A DNA stretch of 19,953 nucleotides, from assembly GCA_039767595.1 (NCBI GenBank), contig JBDNBY010000066.1, forward strand, positions 1 through 19,953, in the 5' to 3' direction. Positions 13,733-19,953 of this stretch are shown here, piece by piece; within the stretch, counting starts at the first letter, position 1, and each line of letters begins with the position of its first letter. Under the pieces are notes generated by a model, which was given only the letters and a program-made list of their open reading frames with translations, did not search any database and was not told where the DNA came from. The DNA comes from JBDNBY01 sp039767595 (GTDB lineage Bacteria > Pseudomonadota > Alphaproteobacteria > Rhodobacterales > Rhodobacteraceae). Position numbers and translations under genes: made by a program.

Positions 13733-15310
13733 TTACTCATGCACCGCAGCGCGCAATAGCTCGCGCGTATACTCCCGCTGCGGCGCATCAAAAATGTCGG
13801 AACACGCCCCAGTCTCAACGATAAGGCCATCTTGCATGACCATCACACGATGCGACATCGCCCGGATCACGGCCAAATCGTGACTGATGCACAAGTAGGC
13901 GACGCCGCGTTCGGCTTGCAAGCGGCGCAACAGCTCAATAATTTGAAGCTGAACCGTCCGATCCAAGGCGCTGGTCGGCTCATCTAAAATCACCAACTTG
14001 GGGCGCAATACCATCGCCCGCGCAATCGCAATCCTTTGCCGCTGACCTCCAGAGAATTCATGCGGGTAGCGCGTGCGCAAATCGGGGTCAAGCCCGACCT
14101 CCTCCATGATTTGAATGACCGCACCTGTGTGATCATCGCGCCCTTCATGCACATCCAATCCCTCAGAAATGATCTGAGCAATGTTCATCCGAGGCGAGAG
14201 CGATCCAAAGGGATCTTGGAACACAAATTGAATGTCGCTACGCCGCATACGAAGTAATTTCGTGTCCCATGCCCGCATGTCCGTGCCATCAAATCGCAGC
14301 TCTCCCGCGCTTTCGATCAAGCGCGCGATGGCCAAGGCCGTCGTTGATTTACCCGAGCCACTCTCACCCACAAGGCCGAGCGTCTCGCCACGGGCGAGGC
14401 TGAAATCCAAGCCTTTCACAACTTCTTTGCGCGTTTTTTGCCGCGAGAGCCATCCTTTAGACGTTTCGAAGGACACGCGCAAATCATGTGCCTTAAGCAA
14501 AGTGGGCGCGTTGGCCATCACGGGTTTTGGGGCGCCGCTCGGGCGTGCCGCAATGAGCATCTGGGTATACGCATGCTGCGGCTCTTGCATCACACGCGCC
14601 GTCGGCCCTGCCTCGACCACGTCGCCATCTTTCATGACAACGACGCGATCCGCCAAACGCGCGACCACGTCCAAATCATGCGAGATAAAGACCATCGACA
14701 ATTGGAACTCGGCGACCAGCTCTTTGAGCAAATCCAAAATCTGCGCTTGGATCGTCACATCCAATGCAGTGGTCGGCTCATCTGCAATCAAGAGTTTTGG
14801 ACGATTGGCCAAGGCCATGGCAATCATAACGCGCTGGCGTTGCCCCCCAGAGAGTTGATGCGGAAAATCCCGCAGCCGTGTATGCGCCTCTGTAATGCCA
14901 ACACGCTCTAACAACCGGATCACCTCGGCGCGGCGTTCAGCTGCCGAGAGCGGCTGATGCAGCTGCAAAATCTCGCCAAGCTGTTTTTCAATCCGATGCA
15001 ACGGATTGAGCGAAGTCATCGGCTCTTGAAAAATATAGGTGATGTCACTGCCGCGCAGCCGGCGCAGCTGCCGCTCTGAGGCGCCAACGATCTGGGTCCC
15101 CTCAAAGGTGATCGATCCACTCACCTGCGCCGTCGGCCCCAAAAGCCCCGCAATCGCCAAGGCCGACACGGATTTACCAGAGCCAGATTCGCCCACAATC
15201 GCAACGATCTCGCCATGGCCAACATCGAAATCAGCCTCTTTGACGGCGTGAGTGCGCGCCCCGCCCTGTTCAAACGCGATATTGAGACCCTCGACCCGCA
15301 GCACACTCAT
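13733..15310 (-). CDS. yejF: YejF, peptide ABC importer ATPase (two fused domains)
   Basis: This 525-residue protein contains two ABC ATPase domains in one chain, as YejF does. Each has Walker A GESGSGKS (40-47 and about 315-322), a signature LSGGQRQR or FSGGQRQR, and Walker B (LLIADEPTTALD, LVILDEPTSALD). The oligopeptide-binding C-terminal tail of Opp/Dpp ATPases follows each domain in shortened form. It drives import through YejB and YejE. Its ATG overlaps the yejE stop as ATGA (15307-15310). The gene ends 11 bases from the stop of the convergent carboxypeptidase gene, leaving no room for a hairpin terminator. Confidence 0.95.
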   Translation of the reverse strand: MSVLRVEGLNIAFEQGGARTHAVKEADFDVGHGEIVAIVGESGSGKSVSALAIAGLLGPTAQVSGSITFEGTQIVGASERQLRRLRGSDITYIFQEPMTSLNPLHRIEKQLGEILQLHQPLSAAERRAEVIRLLERVGITEAHTRLRDFPHQLSGGQRQRVMIAMALANRPKLLIADEPTTALDVTIQAQILDLLKELVAEFQLSMVFISHDLDVVARLADRVVVMKDGDVVEAGPTARVMQEPQHAYTQMLIAARPSGAPKPVMANAPTLLKAHDLRVSFETSKGWLSRQKTRKEVVKGLDFSLARGETLGLVGESGSGKSTTALAIARLIESAGELRFDGTDMRAWDTKLLRMRRSDIQFVFQDPFGSLSPRMNIAQIISEGLDVHEGRDDHTGAVIQIMEEVGLDPDLRTRYPHEFSGGQRQRIAIARAMVLRPKLVILDEPTSALDRTVQLQIIELLRRLQAERGVAYLCISHDLAVIRAMSHRVMVMQDGLIVETGACSDIFDAPQREYTRELLRAAVHE

Positions 15311-16416
15311 GAAAACACCTTGCGCGGATCAAAGGCATCGCGCACCCCTTCAAAAACAAACACCAACAGCGACAGCATCACCGCAAAGGTGGTAAAGGCT
15401 GTGATGGCGAGCCACGGCGCCTGAAGATTGCGCTTGGCCTGAAGGGTCAACTCGCCCAAACTGGGCGCCGATGACGGCATGCCAAATCCCAAAAAGTCCA
15501 ATGTTGCCAAGGTGCCAATGCCCCCCGTGACCAAAAAGGGCAACATCGTGATCGTGGCGACCATCGCATTGGGTAAAATATGGCGGAACATGATTTGCCG
15601 ATCCGACACGCCCAACGCTTTGGCCGCGCGCACATATTCAAAGTTGCGCGCGCGCAAAAACTCGGCCCGCACAACGCCCACCAGCGCCGTCCAGCCAAAG
15701 ACGACCGTCAGCAATACGATAAGCCAAAACGATCGGCCAAGGATCGCAAAGAGAATGATGATCACATAAAGCTGCGGCACCCCGCCCCAAATTTCGATAA
15801 ACCGTTGAAAATAAAGGTCAGTGCGCCCACCAAAATATCCCTGAATGGCCCCTGCGATGATCCCAATCACCGACGAGAAAAAGGTGACAATCAGCGCAAA
15901 GAGAACCGAAATCCGAAAGCCATAGATCACGCGGGTCAAAACATCCCGCTTTGCGTCATCTGTGCCCAGAATATTGCCCTCACCGGGCGGCAAGGGCGCA
16001 GCCCCGTCACGATCCACAGGCCGGCTATAGGAATAAGGCAAAGGCGGCCAGATCATCCACCCTTGGTCAAAGCCCTGCGCGGAAAATGTGCCGGCATCAA
16101 TCTGTGCAATGACGCCCTCGGGATCATCCCAACAGACCTCAAGCCCGCCTGAGCGGATCAAACATTTCACTTCGATGTCGCTATAGATGGCTTCGGTGCC
16201 AAAATCACCGCCAAAGGTCGTCTCGGGATAAAACTCGAACACGGGCGTAAAATACGCCCCGCGATATTGCACAATGATCGGCTTATTATTCGCTAAAACT
16301 TCGGCAAAGAGCGATAGGCCAAACAGGATGGAAAAGATCCACAGTGACCAATAGGCACGGCGGTTTGATTTGAAATTATGCCAGCGCCGCTGCGCAATGG
16401 GCGTGAGCGCCATCAC
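15307..16416 (-). CDS. yejE: YejE, peptide ABC importer permease
   Basis: This 369-residue inner-membrane subunit has an N-terminal membrane segment (about 20-40), a periplasmic domain of roughly 100 residues, and then the BPD_transp_1 core with about five helices. The cytoplasmic EAA loop that contacts the ATPase reads EYVRAAKALGVSDRQIMFRHILPN. The length and the large first periplasmic loop fit YejE. The start is GTG at 16414-16416 or the ATG directly after it at 16411-16413; both overlap the yejB stop. It pairs with YejB to form the translocation pore. Confidence 0.95.
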   Translation of the reverse strand: MMALTPIAQRRWHNFKSNRRAYWSLWIFSILFGLSLFAEVLANNKPIIVQYRGAYFTPVFEFYPETTFGGDFGTEAIYSDIEVKCLIRSGGLEVCWDDPEGVIAQIDAGTFSAQGFDQGWMIWPPLPYSYSRPVDRDGAAPLPPGEGNILGTDDAKRDVLTRVIYGFRISVLFALIVTFFSSVIGIIAGAIQGYFGGRTDLYFQRFIEIWGGVPQLYVIIILFAILGRSFWLIVLLTVVFGWTALVGVVRAEFLRARNFEYVRAAKALGVSDRQIMFRHILPNAMVATITMLPFLVTGGIGTLATLDFLGFGMPSSAPSLGELTLQAKRNLQAPWLAITAFTTFAVMLSLLVFVFEGVRDAFDPRKVFS

Positions 16417-17504
16417 CCTTCCCTCCGTTCAAAATCAATGCGCGGATCAATCAGCACATACATCAAATCCGATAAAATCCCGATCAACAGCCCCACCAAC
16501 CCAAAGAAATAGAGCGAGCCAAAGACCACAGGATAATCGCGATTCAGCGCGGCCTCATACCCCAGGCGCCCCAAACCGTCCAAGCTAAAGATCAGCTCAA
16601 TAATCAAGGATCCAGAAAAGAAAACCCCGATGAAAATCCCCGGAAAACCCGCGATCACAATCAGCATCGCATTGCGAAACACATGCCCATAGAGCACGCG
16701 GCGCTCTGACAATCCTTTGGCGCGGGCGGTCATAACATATTGTTTCTTAATCTCATCTAAGAAACTGTTTTTCGTCAACAAAGTGAGCGTCGCAAAGGAT
16801 GAAATGGTCATCGCCAAAATCGGCAACGTCATGTGCCAGAAGTAATCGACAATTTTTGCGCCCCAGCTCAAACTCTCCCAATTGTCCGAAACAAGCCCGC
16901 GCAATGGGAAAATCTGCATATAGGACCCGCCGGCAAAGAGCACCAGCAGCATCACGGCGAATAAAAACGCAGGGATCGAATAGGCGACGACGATAATCGC
17001 GCTGGTCCATGTGTCAAACGACGTGCCATCCCGCATGGCCTTGCGAATGCCCAGCGGGATCGACACAAGATAGGCGATCAACGTAGACCATAGACCCAGT
17101 GAAATCGACACTGGCATCCGCTCTACCACCATATCGACAACGGGCTGTTTGTTGAAAAAACTCTCTCCGAAATCAAAGCGCAGATAGTTCCACATCATCA
17201 AAAAGAACCGCTCAACAGGCGGCTTGTCAAAGCCGTATTCCTTTTCCAATTTGGCGATCCACTCCGGATCAAGACCGCGCGCACCAACGTATTTTTCCTG
17301 CCCCGCGGGCCCTGCCGTGGCGGCTGTGTCGATATCCAATTGCTCGCCCGTGATGCCACTCATCAAAGAATGACCTTCGACTTGGGCAATGGCCGCCTCA
17401 ATCGGGCCGCCTGGCACGAACTGTGTCAGCGAAAAGTTGATCACCATCACCCCAACCAACGTCGGAATGACGAGGAGTAATCGCCTGAGGATATAGCTTA
17501 GCAT
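16413..17504 (-). CDS. yejB: YejB, peptide ABC importer permease
   Basis: This 363-residue inner-membrane permease begins with the MLSYILRRLLLVIPTLVGVMVINFSLTQFVPGGP helix typical of Opp/Dpp/Yej B subunits. A long periplasmic insertion (about 35-105) follows, then five more helices. The EAA loop is QYVMTARAKGLSERRVLYGHVFRN. The insertion distinguishes YejB from the shorter OppB and DppB. The ATG at 17502-17504 is three bases after the yejA stop, so the operon is tight. Confidence 0.95.
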   Translation of the reverse strand: MLSYILRRLLLVIPTLVGVMVINFSLTQFVPGGPIEAAIAQVEGHSLMSGITGEQLDIDTAATAGPAGQEKYVGARGLDPEWIAKLEKEYGFDKPPVERFFLMMWNYLRFDFGESFFNKQPVVDMVVERMPVSISLGLWSTLIAYLVSIPLGIRKAMRDGTSFDTWTSAIIVVAYSIPAFLFAVMLLVLFAGGSYMQIFPLRGLVSDNWESLSWGAKIVDYFWHMTLPILAMTISSFATLTLLTKNSFLDEIKKQYVMTARAKGLSERRVLYGHVFRNAMLIVIAGFPGIFIGVFFSGSLIIELIFSLDGLGRLGYEAALNRDYPVVFGSLYFFGLVGLLIGILSDLMYVLIDPRIDFERREG

Positions 17505-17507
17505 CGC

Positions 17508-19379
17508 TTAGCGCAGCGCTCCTTGTTCTTTGAGGGCGGCGGCCTTATCGGAATCAAACCACCATATATCCATGACACCTAGCCCGTATTTCGGCAAAGT
17601 CTGTGGATAGGCGTACATATCCCAATAGGCGAGCAGTGATTTATCCAAATACCATGTCGGCACCATCGCACGTTGATAGCGCAAAGCCCGATCAAGGGCG
17701 CCCAGTGCTGTATATTCTTCCTCGCGCGTGTTTGCCGCAAGGGCCGCGTCGATCAAACCATCGACCATCGGGCTGGCGATCGTGGCGGGGTTGAACACGC
17801 TCACTTGGGCATCGGCCGATCCAAATCGCTGCGCTAGGCCCGTGCCCGCCGCAAGAAACGTCGAATATCCGGCAAAGATCATGTCGTAGTCTTTTGCGCG
17901 GCGCAGCGCCGTGAACTGAGACGGATCCAGCTTATCAATACGGGCCTGCACGCCAATGTTAGTGAGGTTTTCAGTATAGGCATTCAAAATAGACTCGATC
18001 GTCGCACTATCACTTGAGGAAATCGGAAACACAACCGACAGCACTTCACCAGTCGCATTGCGCCGCAGACCATCATCGCCCAAATCCCAGCCGGCCGCAT
18101 CCAGCAGTTTCATCGCCTTGCGCAGGTTTTTCCGATCATTAAGGCGATCTGGGTTCGAGCTGTGGGCGCTGACCGGCTCGGACGTCAACACCTCCGCCGG
18201 CACGCGATCGCCCAAACTTTCAAGCAAGGCCTTTTCCGCGCCTTGCGGTATGCCTTTGGGCTCAAACTCAGCGCCCTCGACATAGGAATGCCGCTGCGCG
18301 AAGAGGCCGTATTGCAACGATTGATTGGTCCATTCAAAGTTATAGGCCAATGAAATCGCCTCGCGCACACGCGCATCTTGGAATTTCGCGCGCTGTAGAT
18401 TGAACACAAAGCCTGTGGCATTGGGCGGCGTGCCATCGGGCAGCTCGGCCTTCACGACATGCCCCGCATCGACGGCCGGAAAATCATAGGCCGTGGCCCA
18501 TTGCCGCGAGGACCCTTCGGTACGGAATAAATATTCGCCCGCTTTGAACCCTTCCATTGCGGCGGCGGGATCGGCAAAATATTCATACCGAATGCGATCA
18601 AAATTGTGCCGCCCGACGTTAAAGGGCAAATCTTTCCCCCAATAGTCAGGGTTACGCGTGTAGACGATTGTGCGCGATGGCTCAAAACTATCGATCATAT
18701 AAGGCGCCGATCCGGGCGAAGTTTCCAATCGCGGCTCATCCAAACGGGCACCGGTTTCCTCAAACCATGCTTTGGAAAAAACGGGCACGCCGCCCACTTG
18801 TTCGATCAACGAGCGTCGCGATATCCCTTCGGCAAAGGTGAATTTCACGGTATGATCATCCAAGGCTTCGGCGCCCGTGATCATCTGCGAGACAGCCTGC
18901 GCATAGGACGGCAGGCCCTGTTCAATAAAGAGATTATGCGAGAATACCACATCTGCGGCTGTTACAGGCGTATCATTGGAAAACCGCGCCTCGGGGCGCA
19001 TGTAAAAAATCACCCAGTTTTTATCAACATCATACTCAAGCCGCTCGGCCAACAGGCCATAGCTCTCGCCATACACATCAAGGGGGGCGCCATCGCCCAA
19101 CAGCGATTCATAAAGCATGGGAATGCCCGTCGCGGCCCGTCCTTTAATCGAATAGGGATTGAGGGAATCAAATGTGCCCGTCGCGCTCATGGCCAATTCC
19201 CCGCCCTTTGGGGCCGCGGGGTTCACATAGGAAAAATGCGGGTAGTCTGCGGGATAGCTCAGATCGCCGTAAAAGGAATACCCGTGCGAAACGATTGTTT
19301 CATTGGCCCACATAGGCAAAGCAAGCCCCGCGCTCAGGCACGCCGCAATACAGGTTTTTGCGATTGTTGAGAACTGCAT
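17508..19379 (-). CDS. yejA: YejA, periplasmic peptide-binding protein
   Basis: This 623-residue solute-binding protein (SBP_bac_5) captures peptides for the YejBEF importer. A signal peptide (MQFSTIAKTCIAACLSAGLALPMWA) is followed by NETIVSHGYSFYGDLSYP and the family blocks FDSLNPYSIKGRA, LAERLEYD and SPGSAPYMIDSFEP. The frame is open upstream to 19439, but I chose the ATG at 19377-19379 because GGGAGAG lies five bases before it and because it starts the signal peptide directly. In E. coli Yej imports microcin C and other peptides; in Agrobacterium a related YejBEF system has been tied to peptidoglycan peptides. Which applies here is not shown by sequence. Confidence 0.94.
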   Translation of the reverse strand: MQFSTIAKTCIAACLSAGLALPMWANETIVSHGYSFYGDLSYPADYPHFSYVNPAAPKGGELAMSATGTFDSLNPYSIKGRAATGIPMLYESLLGDGAPLDVYGESYGLLAERLEYDVDKNWVIFYMRPEARFSNDTPVTAADVVFSHNLFIEQGLPSYAQAVSQMITGAEALDDHTVKFTFAEGISRRSLIEQVGGVPVFSKAWFEETGARLDEPRLETSPGSAPYMIDSFEPSRTIVYTRNPDYWGKDLPFNVGRHNFDRIRYEYFADPAAAMEGFKAGEYLFRTEGSSRQWATAYDFPAVDAGHVVKAELPDGTPPNATGFVFNLQRAKFQDARVREAISLAYNFEWTNQSLQYGLFAQRHSYVEGAEFEPKGIPQGAEKALLESLGDRVPAEVLTSEPVSAHSSNPDRLNDRKNLRKAMKLLDAAGWDLGDDGLRRNATGEVLSVVFPISSSDSATIESILNAYTENLTNIGVQARIDKLDPSQFTALRRAKDYDMIFAGYSTFLAAGTGLAQRFGSADAQVSVFNPATIASPMVDGLIDAALAANTREEEYTALGALDRALRYQRAMVPTWYLDKSLLAYWDMYAYPQTLPKYGLGVMDIWWFDSDKAAALKEQGALR

Positions 19380-19401
19380 GAAAACTCTCCCTTGTTTTTG
19401 C

Positions 19402-19415
19402 ATGACTCTAGTCAT
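19402..19415. promoter_or_regulatory. Inverted repeat at the probable yejA promoter
   Basis: Six-base arms ATGACT and AGTCAT surround a two-base centre, 22 bases ahead of the yejA ATG. On the minus strand a TTGCAA, 16-base spacer, TAGAGT pair could be the promoter, with the repeat covering the -10. This is what a repressor site would look like, but the promoter match is only four of six in each hexamer. Confidence 0.35.
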
Positions 19416-19437
19416 CAAAGGAGGTGTTGCAAGGGGC

Positions 19438-19478
19438 ATCTGGGCTCACAGCTTCGTGAAGATGCTGTAAGCCCAGAT
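19438..19478 (-). terminator. Long hairpin after the cytochrome c gene
   Basis: Fifteen-base arms (19438-19452 and 19464-19478) pair with a single mismatch that is a G-U wobble in minus-strand RNA; the loop is 11 bases. It begins 11 bases after the cytochrome c stop and lies ahead of yejA. The core is GC-rich (CTGGGCT/AGCCCAG). It lacks the T-tract of a classical terminator on the minus strand (GCCCCTTG follows), so it may instead protect the cytochrome mRNA end or act with Rho. Confidence 0.55.
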
Positions 19479-19489
19479 AAAATCTATAT

Positions 19490-19953
19490 TTATTTGATCG
19501 TTTCGAGATAGGCGATCAAGTTGACGCGGTCTGATGATTTTTTCAAACCTGCAAACCCCATCGATGTACCCGGGGCATAATCGCTTGGTTTTGTGAGGAA
19601 TGCGTATAGGTTTTCAGGGGTCCACTGATCCGCCACGGCGCTCAATGCGCCAGAATAGGAAAAGCCGTCCACGCCATCAACAGAGCGGTTCACAACACCA
19701 AAGAGATGTGGGCCTGTGCCGTTAGCGCCATCTTCGACTTTGTGACACGCGCGGCATTTTTTGAAAACACCCTCGCCTTTGCCAACGTCTGCAGCCGCGT
19801 ATAGCTCTGCAAATGAAACTTCTTCTGCGGCTTCTGTTTCGACTTCGGCCTCAGCCACTTCGATCACAAAGCCTGATGAATGTGCTTCGTCGCCATGATC
19901 TGCAGCGGGATGATAGATCACTTCTGCGGCCCATTTACCCAACAAAAACACCA
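19490..19953 (-). CDS. Membrane-anchored class I cytochrome c (cytochrome cy-like; N-terminus missing)
   Basis: The last 154 codons are visible; the gene enters from beyond the right edge, which is why the reading starts in the middle of a hydrophobic segment (FLLGKWAAEVIYH). That segment would be the end of an uncleaved membrane anchor. A Glu/Ala-rich linker (about 20-48) leads to the heme domain. CRACH binds heme c, GPHLFGVVNR is the family loop, and Met in PGTSMGFAGLKK is the likely sixth ligand. The C-terminal helix is VNLIAYLETIK. This layout matches cytochrome cy of Rhodobacter, which carries electrons from the bc1 complex to the terminal oxidase while tethered to the membrane. The alternative is another membrane-bound c552 type. 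Confidence 0.9.
   Translation of the reverse strand, partial: VFLLGKWAAEVIYHPAADHGDEAHSSGFVIEVAEAEVETEAAEEVSFAELYAAADVGKGEGVFKKCRACHKVEDGANGTGPHLFGVVNRSVDGVDGFSYSGALSAVADQWTPENLYAFLTKPSDYAPGTSMGFAGLKKSSDRVNLIAYLETIK

Noticed and set aside
18606..19370. 254-codon plus-strand frame opposite yejA
   Set aside because: Fully antisense to a well-supported gene and without recognisable domains or a ribosome-binding site.

Overview
The window looks like a core-chromosome segment of an alphaproteobacterium, most likely a marine Rhodobacterales (Roseobacter-type) of moderate GC. The assignment is inferred from protein family signatures and from gene neighbourhoods I recall from that order: an SDR gene upstream of uvrC, divergent hemE and hemC, clpS near hemF, and a membrane cytochrome c of the cytochrome cy type. 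No rRNA, tRNA, CRISPR array, insertion sequence, phage gene or toxin-antitoxin gene was seen.

Layout. At 1-394 (minus) is the start of uvrC, cut by the window edge. It is preceded by a 341-bp AT-rich gap (395-735) that holds a perfect DnaA-box sequence and two inverted repeats. From 736 to 6293 a run of minus-strand genes reads, in transcription order: hemE, an ABC-2 exporter pair (ATPase then permease), an S49 peptidase, a 55-residue membrane/zinc-ribbon protein, a Ca2+/Na+ antiporter, and a pteridine-reductase-like SDR. hemC is divergent from hemE (6400-7347, plus). A second minus-strand run covers 7355-11239: clpS, an RsmC-type methyltransferase, a degenerate SDR, hemF and a secreted DUF4198 protein. 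On the plus strand follow a HAD hydrolase (11341-12081) and a penicillin-binding D,D-carboxypeptidase with a SPOR domain (12234-13721). The last block is a complete yejABEF peptide importer on the minus strand (13733-19379), then the 3' part of a membrane-anchored cytochrome c (19490 to the window end).

How the genes work together. Three tetrapyrrole enzymes, HemC, HemE and HemF, lie within 3.8 kb around one divergent promoter region, so heme synthesis is the main theme of the middle. clpS leads the hemF transcription unit, which is notable because Clp adaptors are linked to degradation of the first committed heme enzyme in other organisms. The carboxypeptidase and the Yej importer lie tail to tail and could both serve peptidoglycan turnover. 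Many genes overlap by 1-10 bases or abut directly, so translational coupling is common.

I did not find a clearly new multi-gene defence or mobile system. The best leads are modest: an SDR lacking its catalytic lysine, the small CxxC/CxC membrane protein, the clpS-hemF linkage, the DnaA-box region, and several unassigned inverted repeats at promoters.
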